Counted from the stretch's first letter, positions 35,192-44,472 are shown. The stretch is DNA of 64,000 nt from Sporosarcina cyprini (GCF_022048975.1 NZ_JAKMHX010000030.1:62001-126000); one strand, 5' to 3'. Notes: generated by a model not told the origin, from the sequence alone. Program-made: numbers and translations.

Positions 35192-35893
35192 TTATTGAAT
35201 TGCTGCATCCAATGCGACTTCGATCATGTCGTTGAATGTGGTTTGACGCTCTTCCGAGGAAGTCGCTTCACCTGTCAGGATGTGGTCGCTGACTGTCAAG
35301 ACAGCAAGTGCTTGACGGCCGTATTTGGCAGCAAGTGTATAGAGTGCAGCTGTTTCCATTTCCACAGCCAACACACCATATTTCGCTAATTTTTCATGCT
35401 CAGCATGCTCGTTGTAGAAGAAATCTTCCGTGAAGACATTGCCCACTTTCAGATTCAATCCTTTTTCAAGTCCTGCTTGGTAGGCTTTCAAAAGAAGATC
35501 GAAGTTAGCAGTCGGTGCATAGTCAACACCATTAAAGAATGTACGGTTGATCGGAGAGTTTGTTGTTGCACTTTGCGCGATAATGACGTCACGGACTTTA
35601 ACGTCTCTTTGAATAGCGCCGCATGTTCCAACACGGATCAATTTTTGAACATCAAATTCCTGCATCAGTTCCGTTATGTAAATGGAAATGGATGGAACAC
35701 CCATACCTGTACCTTGAACTGAAATTCGTTTTCCTTTGTATGTTCCTGTGAAACCGAACATATTACGTACTTCGTTATATTGAGTGACATCCTCTAGGAA
35801 TGTTTCCGCGATATATTTTGCACGCAGAGGATCCCCTGGCAACAAAATTGTATCTGCTATTTCGCCTTTTTTTGCATTGATATGTATGCTCAT
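35192..35893 (-). CDS. deoD: Purine-nucleoside phosphorylase DeoD
   Basis: The enzyme cleaves purine (deoxy)nucleosides with phosphate for salvage; the DeoD type is hexameric and accepts adenosine. Signs are [48 protein letters not shown] and the catalytic Asp in [10 protein letters not shown]. The length of 233 residues equals B. subtilis DeoD. The ATG at 35893 has GTGAGGCGTGACG upstream. It lies between the ctp gene and yozE, with its own terminator. Confidence 0.95.
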   Translation of the reverse strand: MSIHINAKKGEIADTILLPGDPLRAKYIAETFLEDVTQYNEVRNMFGFTGTYKGKRISVQGTGMGVPSISIYITELMQEFDVQKLIRVGTCGAIQRDVKVRDVIIAQSATTNSPINRTFFNGVDYAPTANFDLLLKAYQAGLEKGLNLKVGNVFTEDFFYNEHAEHEKLAKYGVLAVEMETAALYTLAAKYGRQALAVLTVSDHILTGEATSSEERQTTFNDMIEVALDAAIQ

Positions 35894-35967
35894 ATCGTCA
35901 CGCCTCACTTTCAGTTTTACTTTACTCATCATACAGTTAAACGGCCTATTATGCAATAATTGACCAT

Positions 35968-36189
35968 TTAACGGCTCTGTTCCTGATAGCGCTCAAACAG
36001 CTCATCAAACACTGTAATCGGCATCTGCCCATCGGCTTTTTCTTCGAGATATCGAGAAAGACTGTCAAACGAGCTCTCTTGCTTCGGAAAGCTGTGGTCA
36101 AGGAACATCGCTTCGGCAAATACCGCTTTCGCATCATTCTTTGGTCCTCCTCTGAAGGTTAGGACGAAATGATAGAAGGAACGATCCAT
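35968..36189 (-). CDS. yozE: YozE family protein (UPF0346, SAM-like fold)
   Basis: The 73-residue protein matches the YozE family: [12 protein letters not shown] start, [14 protein letters not shown], and [11 protein letters not shown]. It is a small four-helix protein of unknown role. AAGGGG lies eight bases before the ATG, and the gene follows msrB by 12 bases, so it is the last gene of the ypmR-ypmS-msrA-msrB-yozE run. Confidence 0.88.
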   Translation of the reverse strand: MDRSFYHFVLTFRGGPKNDAKAVFAEAMFLDHSFPKQESSFDSLSRYLEEKADGQMPITVFDELFERYQEQSR

Positions 36190-36201
36190 AGTAGTAGCCC
36201 C

Positions 36202-36627
36202 TTACTTTGTAAATATTTTTTTGTATTCGCCGTAGCCTTCCTCATCCAGCCGGTCAAACGGAACAAAGCGTAAAGCGGCGGAATTGATGCAGTAGCGCAA
36301 ACCCGCAGGTCCCGGACCGTCCGGAAAGACATGGCCTAAATGAGAGTCTGCTGTTTTGCTGCGCACTTCAGTGCGTCTCATGCCATGACTCTGATCAAAA
36401 TGCTCCGTCACTTCTTGTTCCTCAATAGGTTTTGTGAAGCTTGGCCATCCGCAACCCGCATCATACTTATCTGTTGAACTAAAGAGTGGTTTTCCGGATA
36501 CAACATCAACATAGATGCCATCTTCGAACTGATCATTATATTCATTTTGAAATGGCGGTTCTGTCCCACTTTCCTGTGTGACATAATATTGCATCTCAGT
36601 CAGTTTGTTTTTCAAATCCTCTTTCAT
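36202..36627 (-). CDS. msrB: Peptide methionine-R-sulfoxide reductase MsrB
   Basis: MsrB reduces the R-epimer of protein methionine sulfoxide. The 141-residue protein contains [33 protein letters not shown] and the catalytic Cys in [11 protein letters not shown]. The two CxxC zinc pairs of the other MsrB class are absent, as usual in bacilli. Its ATG overlaps the msrA stop (ATGA), and GGGGGGATC precedes it. With MsrA it covers both sulfoxide epimers. Confidence 0.94.
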   Translation of the reverse strand: MKEDLKNKLTEMQYYVTQESGTEPPFQNEYNDQFEDGIYVDVVSGKPLFSSTDKYDAGCGWPSFTKPIEEQEVTEHFDQSHGMRRTEVRSKTADSHLGHVFPDGPGPAGLRYCINSAALRFVPFDRLDEEGYGEYKKIFTK

Positions 36628-37160
36628 GATGGATCCCCCCAAGTATCTTTTTTGTACTGCTCGCGTCCAGATCCAATGGCATAACGATTATAGTGGGAAG
36701 GATTTTTCATATAATAATCTTGATGCCCTTCCTCGGCGGGATAAAATGGTTTTGCAGGTTTAATATCTGTCGCAATCGGTTTATTGAACTTCCCCGACAT
36801 TTCCAATTCTCGTTTGGATTGCTCGGCAATTTTTTGTTGTTCTTCGGAATGCGTGTAAATGGCGGTTCGGTATGATTCTCCTCGATCATAAAACTGGCCG
36901 CCTGCATCTGTTGGATCAATCTGCCGCCAAAAGATATCGACTAATTGTTTGTAACTGATCACTTCATTGTCAAACGTGATTTCTACCGCTTCCCGGTGAC
37001 CTGTTGAGTTCGTGCATACCATTTCGTATGTCGGGTTCTCGATGTCGCCGCCCGTATAGCCGGACACAACCGAGTGAACCCCTTCATAACGATCAAACGG
37101 TTTAACCATACACCAGAAACATCCGCCTGCAAATGTAGCTTTCTCTATAGCCAAGTCCAT
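36624..37160 (-). CDS. msrA: Peptide methionine sulfoxide reductase MsrA (msrB-linked copy)
   Basis: This is the second MsrA in the window, with GCFWCM at residues 14-19, [36 protein letters not shown] and AEEGHQDYY. It is coupled to msrB by a 4-base overlap. The ATG at 37160 lies just after AAAGGAGG; a TTG at 37178 is the upstream alternative. The sequence differs clearly from the copy at 13837-14373, so this is an old paralogue or separate acquisition rather than a recent duplication. Confidence 0.93.
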   Translation of the reverse strand: MDLAIEKATFAGGCFWCMVKPFDRYEGVHSVVSGYTGGDIENPTYEMVCTNSTGHREAVEITFDNEVISYKQLVDIFWRQIDPTDAGGQFYDRGESYRTAIYTHSEEQQKIAEQSKRELEMSGKFNKPIATDIKPAKPFYPAEEGHQDYYMKNPSHYNRYAIGSGREQYKKDTWGDPS

Positions 37161-37174
37161 CTCCTCCTTTGTCG

Positions 37175-37747
37175 TCAATCAGGAATGATGACTTCCAATT
37201 CAATATTATCCTCTGCCAGGTTGAAAGTCTTTGCTTTCAGCTGTATTTTGCCGGAGATCGGTATTTCGGAAAGATTAATAAAAATTTCCTCTTCTTTTGG
37301 CCGTACAATAATCCAATCCGGCAATTTAACGGAGTCCTTAAGAAATTTCAGTATGGTCGCCGGCTGAATATTTAGATTGCCGATCTCCATTGAAGATTGC
37401 TTCAATATCAAATTGCCATCTTCCCTGACAACCGGATCAAAATGCATAGTAACAGGCAATTTAAACGAAAATACAGTAGCTTCCGAATGCAGGACTACAT
37501 CATCGCCTACCTGCATAGTGACAGGCATCGTGTCTTGCTTGACCGCTTTGCTAATAAAACCGTTAGCGATCCCTTCTAAATCTTCTTTCGTCGCTTTCAC
37601 AGTCAATTTATTGCCAGCAGAATTATAAGTTTGGACTTTGGGCAAAGGTTCAGAATCCTCGACATTACTTAGAAACCAGATTAGCCCGGCCAATAGAGCC
37701 GCAATCCCCCCTAACAATGTAAAAAAAGCGATTTTCCAAAAATTCAA
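37175..37747 (-). CDS. ypmS: YpmS family membrane-anchored protein
   Basis: One N-terminal membrane helix (about residues 5-27) is followed by a beta-rich extracellular domain, as in B. subtilis YpmS. Function is unknown. The TTG start has GGGGAGTGATG upstream. It follows ypmR by six bases and precedes msrA, an arrangement like that near B. subtilis ypmR-ypmS-yppP-yppQ. Confidence 0.85.
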   Translation of the reverse strand: MNFWKIAFFTLLGGIAALLAGLIWFLSNVEDSEPLPKVQTYNSAGNKLTVKATKEDLEGIANGFISKAVKQDTMPVTMQVGDDVVLHSEATVFSFKLPVTMHFDPVVREDGNLILKQSSMEIGNLNIQPATILKFLKDSVKLPDWIIVRPKEEEIFINLSEIPISGKIQLKAKTFNLAEDNIELEVIIPD

Positions 37748-37753
37748 GCGTCA

Positions 37754-38578
37754 TCACTCCCCAAAATCCAATTTCCCTTCTGACAGCTCAGCCAAACCGC
37801 ATTTCTGAATAGATGCTTTATAGCGGGCCGCCATCGTATCGTAGCCTTTTGCATTCGGATGAAAGAAGTCGGTATGATAAACTAAATCCTCGTTTGAATC
37901 AAATAGATCGATTACAGGGACAAAGCATGCTTTTTCATCCATAATCGCCTGCACTTCGATGGCTTCATTCCAATCCTCTATGATTGTCTCAAACTCATTC
38001 GGTTCATCCGTCACAATGGAAAAAGGATTATACAGTCCAGCGATAACGATGATCGCATCGCCATTCAATCCGCGTATGATTTTAAAGACTTCATCTAAAC
38101 GATTTTCAAATTCACCAAGTTCAGCATAAAAAGGTTTCATCTTTAATTTGAAAATGTTGGCTTTGACGACCTTCATAATATCATTGCCGCCAATCGTCAA
38201 ATAGATAACATCCGCTCTCTTTATTTCTGATTGAACTTCTGGGTCTTCCATCTGTTCAATCAGCTGGTCACTTCTTTTTCCTCGTTTCGCCAGATTGTTG
38301 CTCTCAATTTCTTTAACGCCTTTCCATCTCTCCATGTCTCTTGTCATCCGGCCAAAATAGCCATCTTTTTTTCGTTCATCTCCAACACCTTCTGTCAACG
38401 AGTCTCCTAAACCGACTACATAGACCGTTTCAGGAATGAAATAGTCCGGTACATACCAGTCAGTGAAGGCGGGATCCATCCGTCCGGAGAAAGGAGCGCC
38501 GCCTTCCAGATTCTCATCAGCTTGGCAGCCGGCCAATAAAAACGAGAAGATGACCATGAAGACAATGTACCTTCTCAT
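37754..38578 (-). CDS. ypmR: SGNH/GDSL lipase-like lipoprotein YpmR
   Basis: A lipoprotein signal peptide ends in LLAGC (Cys near residue 18). The catalytic blocks of SGNH hydrolases follow: GLGDSLTEG (nucleophile Ser), TIGGNDIM, and DFFHPNAKGY with the Asp/His pair. At 274 residues it matches YpmR. The natural ester substrate on the cell surface is unknown. GAGGAACTG precedes the ATG at 38578. Confidence 0.88.
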   Translation of the reverse strand: MRRYIVFMVIFSFLLAGCQADENLEGGAPFSGRMDPAFTDWYVPDYFIPETVYVVGLGDSLTEGVGDERKKDGYFGRMTRDMERWKGVKEIESNNLAKRGKRSDQLIEQMEDPEVQSEIKRADVIYLTIGGNDIMKVVKANIFKLKMKPFYAELGEFENRLDEVFKIIRGLNGDAIIVIAGLYNPFSIVTDEPNEFETIIEDWNEAIEVQAIMDEKACFVPVIDLFDSNEDLVYHTDFFHPNAKGYDTMAARYKASIQKCGLAELSEGKLDFGE

Positions 38579-38702
38579 AAACACAGTTCCTCATTTCTTT
38601 TTGTAAGTGAAACTAGTCCTTTCCAGAGTTGTGGGGGCGATTTTACATACAAGAATGGCATGCAGAATGCCGAGCTGTACCCTAACTATAACTCGTGAAG
38701 CA

Positions 38703-39542
38703 TCAGTCCGTATAATACATAAAACCGATTGCCCCTTCACCTGTATGCGTGCTGATGATCGGTGTTGTGAATGACAATTTTACGTCTTTCCATCCCGATT
38801 CCTCAATAATTCGTTTTAAAGGATCTGCCATCGCTAACCCATTTGCATGTGAAATACCAATTGCTTTGATTATTTTACCGGCAGTTTCTTCTTTAAATGC
38901 CTTTACTAATTGCGAGACGACTTGTTTATGGCTTCTCGCTTTTGACACCGGCGTATAGACGCCATCCTGTAGAGTGGCAATCGGCTTAATATTAAGCAAG
39001 GAACCGATCATCGCCTTTCCTTTTCCGATTCTGCCGCCTTTTACGAGATTATCAAGCATGTCGACTACAACAAAAAGCGTCGTGTTTTTTCGCACAACAG
39101 AGAGCCGTTCTTCAATTTCTTGGACCGAGCGCCCCTCCTTCGCCATTTTCGCCGCCTCGACCACTTGAAAGGTCAGGGCATGTGAAATATACATAGAGTC
39201 CATGACTGTCACGGATGAATCAGTCATCTGAGCTGCTGCTTCGGCAGATTTTACCGTACCGCTCATTCCGCCAGTCATATGGATGGAAATGATTTCACTT
39301 CCATCTGCGCCAAGCCGGTCATATAGCTCCTTAAAAACGCCGGCTGCCGGCTGTGAACTTTTCGGAAGTTCCTCTGCTTCCCTCATGAGGTCAAGAAAAG
39401 ATTCCGGTTGGAGATCAACCCCGTCTTGATATGTCTTCCCTTCAATCTGAATAGTTAAAGGTACCACGTGGATATCGTACTGATCCACATACTCCTCGAT
39501 GAGATCCGCAGTGGAATCTGTCACGATATGAATCTTCTTCAT
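38703..39542 (-). CDS. DegV family fatty-acid-binding protein
   Basis: DegV/FakB proteins bind fatty acids and can present them to the FakA kinase. The 279-residue sequence shows IVTDSTADL at the start, ISIHMTGGMSGTVKSAE, DSMYIS, and GRIGKGKAMIGSLLNIKPI, with a C-terminal GEGAIGFMYY. Which fatty acid it prefers is unknown, and no fakA is in the window. AAAGGGAAG precedes the ATG. It is divergent from yplQ. Confidence 0.9.
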   Translation of the reverse strand: MKKIHIVTDSTADLIEEYVDQYDIHVVPLTIQIEGKTYQDGVDLQPESFLDLMREAEELPKSSQPAAGVFKELYDRLGADGSEIISIHMTGGMSGTVKSAEAAAQMTDSSVTVMDSMYISHALTFQVVEAAKMAKEGRSVQEIEERLSVVRKNTTLFVVVDMLDNLVKGGRIGKGKAMIGSLLNIKPIATLQDGVYTPVSKARSHKQVVSQLVKAFKEETAGKIIKAIGISHANGLAMADPLKRIIEESGWKDVKLSFTTPIISTHTGEGAIGFMYYTD

Positions 39543-39616
39543 GTATTACACTTCCCTTTTCATATTGGCAACGTTCTTCTTATTTTAGTATAGTAAAACG
39601 AAAGGGGGTCATCTTT

Positions 39617-40252
39617 ATGACTGAGGCTTTTGATTATAAAAACGACAAGGAAGAATTATGGAACGCAATCACCCATGGGATTGGGTTTGCTGTCAGCATA
39701 CCGGCGCTCATTTACCTCATTCTTTCAGGCGTCGAAAAGGGGAAAGCCATTGCCGTAGTAAGCTTTGCAATATTCGGCGTTTCCATGCTCCTTTTATTCC
39801 TTATGAGCACACTGCTACACAGTATGCCTAAAAAGTACAAACGTCTTTTCTCCATCTTCGATCATTCTGCCATCTATATCCTGATTGCCGGAACGTACAC
39901 ACCCTATTTGCTTGTTACAATCCAAGGCACGCTGGGATGGACATTATTCGGCATCATATGGGGACTGGCGGCAGCCGGCATATTGTTCAAGGTGTTTTTC
40001 ATTCACCGCTTCGAATATGTATCGCTCGTCTTCTATATCGTCATGGGATGGCTCATCATTTTCGCCATTAAACCCCTCTATCAAAATATTCCTCTCCCAG
40101 GTTTCATCCTGCTTGTTGCAGGGGGAATCCTTTATACTGCAGGCGCTTATTTTTACGCTGCCCGGAACATTCCATACAATCATGCAATTTGGCATGTATT
40201 TGTGCTGGCAGGCAGCGCATCCATGTATTTTAGCGTCTTATTATATTGTTAA
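39617..40252 (+). CDS. yplQ: Hemolysin III family / YplQ membrane protein
   Basis: The 211-residue protein has seven membrane helices and the PAQR/hemolysin III motifs: NAITHGIGF near the start, STLLHSMP, SIFDHSAIYILIAGTYTP, and AIWHVFVLAGS at the end, with conserved His/Asp residues that can form a metal site. Family members have been tied to membrane-fluidity control; YplQ is the bacilli name. AAAGGGGG lies before the ATG. Confidence 0.9.
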   Translation: MTEAFDYKNDKEELWNAITHGIGFAVSIPALIYLILSGVEKGKAIAVVSFAIFGVSMLLLFLMSTLLHSMPKKYKRLFSIFDHSAIYILIAGTYTPYLLVTIQGTLGWTLFGIIWGLAAAGILFKVFFIHRFEYVSLVFYIVMGWLIIFAIKPLYQNIPLPGFILLVAGGILYTAGAYFYAARNIPYNHAIWHVFVLAGSASMYFSVLLYC

Positions 40253-40258
40253 TGCTTG

Positions 40259-40284
40259 AACGCCTTCGAATCGACGGAGGCGTT
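40259..40284 (+). terminator. Terminator of yplQ
   Basis: AACGCCT pairs with AGGCGTT; only a short T tail (TTC) follows. Confidence 0.65.
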
Positions 40285-40293
40285 TCTGTATGC

Positions 40294-40788
40294 TTATGAT
40301 TCCTCTGTATTTTCCCGGTCGTAAATAAAGTAAGAAAACGGTGTGGAATCTTCCATGAAATGATCTTCGGATTCGGAGACGAGCTTCCATCCGGAACCGT
40401 AGGCAGGAAAATACGTGTCCCCTTGAAATTCCTTCCGTATAACCGTCACATAAATGCGATCGGCGAATTCGATTGCCAATTCAAATAGTTGGGCTCCCCC
40501 AATAATTACGATCTCCTCTGAGAACTCTTTGCCTTTTTCAATGGCTTCTTCAAGCGTATGGACAACTACTGCCCCATCCGCTTTATACGACTCATTTCGC
40601 GTGACGACAATGTTCAATCTTCCAGGCAACGGCCTTCCAATGGACTCAAATGTTTTCCGGCCCATGACGATTGCTTTCCCCATTGACATTTTCTTGAAAT
40701 AAGCGAGTTCTTCAGGGATATGCCATGGCATTCTATTTTCGAAACCAATCACTCGGTTCAGGTCATGCGCGACTAACATAGAAATCAT
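40294..40788 (-). CDS. dfrA: Dihydrofolate reductase
   Basis: DfrA regenerates tetrahydrofolate with NADPH, needed directly after thymidylate synthase. The 164-residue protein has MLVAHDLNRVIG, MPWHIPEELAYFKK, VMGRKTFESIGRPLPGR and the NADPH loop VIIGGAQLFE, followed by YVTVIRKEFQGDTYFP. It follows thyA by 14 bases in one operon, so the two folate steps are coexpressed. Trimethoprim targets this family. Confidence 0.95.
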   Translation of the reverse strand: MISMLVAHDLNRVIGFENRMPWHIPEELAYFKKMSMGKAIVMGRKTFESIGRPLPGRLNIVVTRNESYKADGAVVVHTLEEAIEKGKEFSEEIVIIGGAQLFELAIEFADRIYVTVIRKEFQGDTYFPAYGSGWKLVSESEDHFMEDSTPFSYFIYDRENTEES

Positions 40789-40802
40789 TGACTAACACTC
40801 CT

Positions 40803-41744
40803 TTATACTGCGATCGGTGCTTTGATTTTCGGATAAGGGTTATAGTTCTCAATTTGAATATCTTCATACGTCAAATCAAAAATGGATTTCCCTTCCGCAT
40901 TCAGCCGCAGCGTCGGCAATTCTCTCGGTGTGCGTGACAGCTGTTCTTTCACTTGCTCTACATGATTAGAATAGATGTGTCCATCGCCAATCGTATGAAT
41001 AAATTCCCCTACTCCATAGCCGCACTCATGTGCAATCAGATGGATTAATAAAGCGTAAGACGCTATATTGTAGGGCACACCTAGAAACACATCCGCACTT
41101 CTTTGATACAACTGGCAGGAGAGCTTACCATCCGCAACATAGAATTGGAACATCGTATGGCACGGTGGAAGAGCCATATCGTCTACTTCAGCAGGATTCC
41201 AAGCACTGACTAAATGCCTTCTTGAATCTGGTTTATTTTTTAAACCATCAATCAGGTTTGTAATCTGATCGATTGTACGATCCCCGACTGTCCAAGAACG
41301 CCACTGCTTACCATAGATCGGGCCGAGGTCACCATATTTTGCCGCAAACTGGTCATCCGTCAGAACACGTTCCTTATATAAGGCCATCTCCGTTTCAAAC
41401 GTTTCGGCAAAGGATTCATCCTGCTGGATGCGCCTGCCAAAATCCGTCATATCGGGTCCAGCATACTCATCACTCTTTACCCACTTTTCAAAACCCCATT
41501 CATCCCAAATTGGATTCCGGTCTTGAATCAGGGTGCGTAAATTAGTGTCTCCTTTTAAAAACCACAATAGCTCGGAGGCAATCAGGCGAAAAGCAGTCTT
41601 TTTAGTAGTCATTAAAGGAAATCCTTCATTCAAATCATAACGCATCTGATAACCGAAAATACTGATCGTTCCGGTCCCTGTGCGGTCTTCTTTCACTGTT
41701 CCTTCTGATAAAATATGCTTGCATAAATCCAAATATTGTTTCAT
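40803..41744 (-). CDS. thyA: Thymidylate synthase (ThyA)
   Basis: ThyA makes dTMP from dUMP with methylene-tetrahydrofolate. The 313-residue long form shows [13 protein letters not shown], the catalytic Cys in [33 protein letters not shown] (folate/dUMP contacts) and GDGHIYSNH. The length places it with the Staphylococcus/Lactobacillus long form rather than the ~264-residue form. CAAGGAGGC precedes the ATG. It is first in thyA-dfrA. Confidence 0.96.
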   Translation of the reverse strand: MKQYLDLCKHILSEGTVKEDRTGTGTISIFGYQMRYDLNEGFPLMTTKKTAFRLIASELLWFLKGDTNLRTLIQDRNPIWDEWGFEKWVKSDEYAGPDMTDFGRRIQQDESFAETFETEMALYKERVLTDDQFAAKYGDLGPIYGKQWRSWTVGDRTIDQITNLIDGLKNKPDSRRHLVSAWNPAEVDDMALPPCHTMFQFYVADGKLSCQLYQRSADVFLGVPYNIASYALLIHLIAHECGYGVGEFIHTIGDGHIYSNHVEQVKEQLSRTPRELPTLRLNAEGKSIFDLTYEDIQIENYNPYPKIKAPIAV

Positions 41745-41786
41745 CTCTAAAAGCCTCCTTGTTCTTATAGCCAGTATAACGAAAAA

Positions 41787-41823
41787 ACCGCCGAAATGGT
41801 ATTAAGACAACCACTTCGGCGGT
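41787..41823 (-). terminator. Terminator of ypjP, overlapping its stop codon
   Basis: ACCGCCGAAATGGT pairs with ACCACTTCGGCGGT with one mismatch. The minus-strand exit has six Ts. The ypjP stop lies in the loop. Confidence 0.85.
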
Positions 41824-42401
41824 GTATTCTTCGACCAGAAGATGTCTCCGATCGAGTGATGTGCTATAAAATCATCTTCTGCTGTGTGATAGTGAAAATT
41901 ATAGAAGAACCCGTCTTGCGGACGTTTTTCAGTCCGGACATGAAAACGGATCAAATCCTTTTCTTCATCTTTGTCGAAAACATGAAAGATCTTTTCTGCA
42001 TAGTTTCCAGATGGCGTTTCTGTGATGGCGAGTCTTCTCTTATGGAGATCGCCTTTGCTTTCCAAAGTACTTTGAATAACTTCTTCGATTTTAGGGAAAA
42101 TAACACCATCAAATTCATCTTGAATAACCGGACCGATTTTGGATCCAAACTTCATATAAGACAGATCCTTCGCCGAGGTATATAACGCGGCAATGTCCGT
42201 AGATTCTTCCAGTCCAGGTTCTGACTGAAAATAGCTGTCTTCAAGACCAAAATCAAACTCCTGGCTAACGGAAGGATGATCGCTTTCCCGAGCATCGTCT
42301 TTCGGATTTAAGTTTGTCCAGATTTCATGGCTTGGCGATATGACGCCTAAGGTCAATATCGCAACGGCTGCCATCATGAGTTTTTGTAAGTATTGTCTCA
42401 T
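41802..42401 (-). CDS. ypjP: YpjP family protein
   Basis: The 199-residue product has an N-terminal hydrophobic segment (about residues 7-25), probably a signal peptide or anchor, and a C-terminal YpjP domain ending in YNFHYHTAEDDFIAHHSIGDIFWSKNTPPKW. Function is unknown. In B. subtilis ypjP also lies beside the thymidylate synthase gene. The ATG at 42401 has GCGGGTG upstream; a GTG at 42410 is possible. Confidence 0.82.
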   Translation of the reverse strand: MRQYLQKLMMAAVAILTLGVISPSHEIWTNLNPKDDARESDHPSVSQEFDFGLEDSYFQSEPGLEESTDIAALYTSAKDLSYMKFGSKIGPVIQDEFDGVIFPKIEEVIQSTLESKGDLHKRRLAITETPSGNYAEKIFHVFDKDEEKDLIRFHVRTEKRPQDGFFYNFHYHTAEDDFIAHHSIGDIFWSKNTPPKWLS

Positions 42402-42508
42402 TTCATTCACCCGCTTGATCGTACGTCCGATGAACTACGATATTTTTGTCTTTTTTGTGTATATTTTCTAACACTCTTACTAAGTAAGACGAAAACAACT
42501 TGAAAAGG

Positions 42509-42537
42509 TTTCATATTTCTACTTTTCATTGTACAAT
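42509..42537 (+). promoter_or_regulatory. Possible promoter of the small-peptide locus
   Basis: TACAAT (42532-42537) with TTTCAT 17 bases upstream. The -35 is weak. Confidence 0.35.
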
Positions 42538-42582
42538 AAAACCATGAAGATTTGGAGTGTAATGTAAGGAGGTTTTTATACA

Positions 42583-42660
42583 ATGGATGTTCAACTATGG
42601 ATTGGAATCGGAATGCTCGGACTCATTCTTTATTTAAGCTCCTTGAATTTTACTCATTGA
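42583..42660 (+). CDS. Putative 25-residue membrane peptide
   Basis: AAGGAGG lies 10 bases before the ATG, as good as any site in the window. The peptide is one hydrophobic helix (VQLWIGIGMLGLILYLSSL) with few charges. It resembles small single-helix membrane peptides of Gram-positive bacteria, but I recognise no family. Its TGA overlaps a TTG that opens another frame. A strong terminator lies 165 bases further on, so the locus looks like a short transcript with a peptide and a long 3' part. Confidence 0.5.
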   Translation: MDVQLWIGIGMLGLILYLSSLNFTH

Positions 42661-42818
42661 TCAAAAGAGTACAGGTCAGCCTGACGAATTGGCTATACAA
42701 CCTGGACGACCTCAGCGCTCCCTTTATCCGTGTCACGCAGATGATCCGGCTGATCAAGGGAGCCGGGTTGCGGAAATTCCGCCGCCTGCAATATTTTTTA
42801 TGTACTTATTATAACTAA
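42657..42818 (+). other. GC3-rich structured segment after the 25-residue peptide: second small frame or RNA
   Basis: A frame opening with TTG at 42657, overlapping the peptide stop, runs 53 codons. About 80% of the central 40 codons end in G or C, much higher than neighbouring genes. The same stretch can fold (CCGGCT 42746-42751 with AGCCGG 42761-42766; GCGG/CCGC near 42770-42782). No separate ribosome site is visible. It could be a coupled second peptide, the tail of a frameshifted gene, or a regulatory RNA. Confidence 0.3.
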
Positions 42819-42824
42819 TGAACC

Positions 42825-42857
42825 AAAAGCCGTCCTTTCAATTAAAGGACGGCTTTT
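42825..42857. terminator. Bidirectional terminator
   Basis: AAAAGCCGTCCTTT pairs perfectly with AAAGGACGGCTTTT around CAATT, followed by T. The convergent ypiP gene stops at 42858. Confidence 0.93.
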
Positions 42858-43637
42858 TCACCTTTCGGCATAGGCAAAATGAAATTTTGTATTGGGCCGG
42901 ACGATCCGGTTCAAGTGAAATCGTTCAAATACACTGGAGTCATAATGGTCTTTCACGACTACTCGCTGACGGGAAACACGAAGTGCCTGCTCCATCCATT
43001 CATCCGTTAACGTGGAATGGACGCCTGCCGAGCGCAAAGGAGTGAAATTCGTGGATTCCTCGATTGGAGCGCTGAACATCGTATCAATATATACAATATC
43101 CCAAGACCTGTCTGCTTGCTGTTTCAATATTTCTATAGCGTCTCCCTGAACTACATGAATGCGTTTCATTGCTGCATCTAATTCAGGAATTGTAGCCTCG
43201 TACGATTGAAGACCTCTCTTTGTAATGAAGGCAACCGCAGGATCCGCTTCCACTCCTTCCACCCGCCCATCATCGCCAGCAACAAAAGAAGCGATAATAC
43301 TGTCTGAGGCGAGCCCAAGCGTGCAATCAAAAAAGGAATTGCCCGGCTTAAAACGACTTACTTCTATTAAAGGATCTGTTTCACCCCTAAGCATCCGCTT
43401 TAAACGAAACGCCGCCGAATTGGGATGGAAGAAAAACGGCTCCACCGAACCAAACACGAAATATTCAAATCGATTTTTCCCGGTAACCAGGACATGTGCC
43501 GAATAGGTCTCTTGCATGTTGCGGACTGATCGTTTTCTTCGCTCTATCACCGGATGGCCAAGCATTTGACTTGCCGCTTCTGCCAGCCGATATGTTTCCT
43601 CATCGGGCCTTCCGGCAGTTGTAATGATGGTTTTCAC
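42858..43637 (-). CDS. ypiP: Class I SAM-dependent methyltransferase, YpiP type
   Basis: The product (259 residues) begins KTIITTAGRPDEET and has a Rossmann-like core with FFDCTLGLASDSIIASFVAG (SAM-binding glycine loop) and DIVYIDTMF. It resembles B. subtilis YpiP and the RsmJ-like methyltransferases; the RNA or other substrate is unknown. The start may be the GTG at 43637, which overlaps the brxA stop, or a TTG at 43646. It is cotranscribed with brxA. Confidence 0.82.
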   Translation of the reverse strand: MKTIITTAGRPDEETYRLAEAASQMLGHPVIERRKRSVRNMQETYSAHVLVTGKNRFEYFVFGSVEPFFFHPNSAAFRLKRMLRGETDPLIEVSRFKPGNSFFDCTLGLASDSIIASFVAGDDGRVEGVEADPAVAFITKRGLQSYEATIPELDAAMKRIHVVQGDAIEILKQQADRSWDIVYIDTMFSAPIEESTNFTPLRSAGVHSTLTDEWMEQALRVSRQRVVVKDHYDSSVFERFHLNRIVRPNTKFHFAYAER

Positions 43638-44071
43638 TTTCCGCAAATCTGATCGAGCACCCCGGAAATATGCTCCTTGATTTGTTCCATTTCAAAGTTT
43701 TCTATTTGCTCCCGTGGGATGAAATACGCAAGTTTTTGATCCTTCCAAAAAGCAATCGAAGGTGAACTTGGCGGCACTTCCGGAAAGTATCTCCGCATCG
43801 TCTCAGTTGCTTCCTTATCTTGGCCGGCAAACACGGTCAATAGGCGGTCTGGTCGATGCTCCGCTTGCCCCAATGCTTCCCTGACTGCAGGCCGGGCCAA
43901 TCCGGCTGCACATCCGCAAACGGAATTGATGACGACTATTGCCGTTCCTTCAAGATTATCCATCGTTTCTTTTACCTCATCGGCTGTTGTCAGCTCGGTA
44001 AAACCAGCAAGGACAAGCTCTTCCCGCATCGGTTTTACGATGCCTTTCATGTATTCATCATATGCGTTCAT
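43634..44071 (-). CDS. brxA: Bacilliredoxin BrxA (YphP)
   Basis: BrxA removes bacillithiol from oxidised protein thiols. The 145-residue thioredoxin-like protein has the signature CGC at residues 52-54 (INSVCGCAAGLARP) and the typical start AYDEYMKGIVKPMREEL. GGAAGGGG precedes the ATG. The pairing with ypiP and the nearby ypjP and thyA resembles B. subtilis. Confidence 0.93.
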   Translation of the reverse strand: MNAYDEYMKGIVKPMREELVLAGFTELTTADEVKETMDNLEGTAIVVINSVCGCAAGLARPAVREALGQAEHRPDRLLTVFAGQDKEATETMRRYFPEVPPSSPSIAFWKDQKLAYFIPREQIENFEMEQIKEHISGVLDQICGK

Positions 44072-44204
44072 TTGAAATCCCCTTCCCTACCAATATGTCT
44101 GTTCGTTTCCCGTTTTATTTTACATGTATTTAGATATTATTTCATGGAAACAGAACTGGAGGGTTGTTTTACGTATATTACGGGTTCGGTTGATAGGGAG
44201 AAAA
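44072..44204. other. Intergenic region upstream of brxA
   Basis: No gene is seen. It should contain the brxA promoter, but I find no clear -35/-10 pair. It ends where repeat copy 1 begins. Confidence 0.3.
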
Positions 44205-44435
44205 CGCTAAAACGCATTTCAATTAACATCCTAATCGGCATTTAATTAAAAGATGTTTGTACCGGTACATCATTTTATGCGATGTTGTTATGAATTACGT
44301 CGCCTATAGTTATACCGATTCATCTTAAATTTAAGTCATATCGTTGATATAACAACAAAAGAAGGGACACCAATTCATATGCGAATTGCGTCCCCACTTG
44401 TATGCTATTTAATGTTTTTTCCCTGTTTTCTAAAC
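44205..44435. repeat. Copy 1 of a duplicated ~230-bp non-coding element
   Basis: This segment matches 45258-45508 in the same orientation. The last 90 bases (from TTTAAGTCATATC) differ at only about seven positions by eye; the first 140 are more diverged, with insertions or deletions, but share TTCAATTAACAT and ATTTTATGCGATGTTGT. It contains the hairpin at 44364-44394 and no gene. In minus-strand terms it lies just after the orphan lipoprotein gene. Confidence 0.85.
44364..44394 (-). terminator. Hairpin in repeat copy 1, probable terminator of the lipoprotein gene
   Basis: GGGAC..AATTC pairs with GAATT..GTCCC. On the minus strand it is followed by TTCTTTTGTTGTT. Confidence 0.65.
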
Positions 44436-44472
44436 TCTTTAGAATCTGGTATTTTCCTATTGTCTTCTTGCC

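Noticed and set aside
42615-42640. Programmed frameshift joining the 25-residue peptide to the downstream frame
   Set aside because: No canonical slippery heptamer is present in the reading frame, so I report the two frames separately and leave a mutation or stop/start overlap as options.
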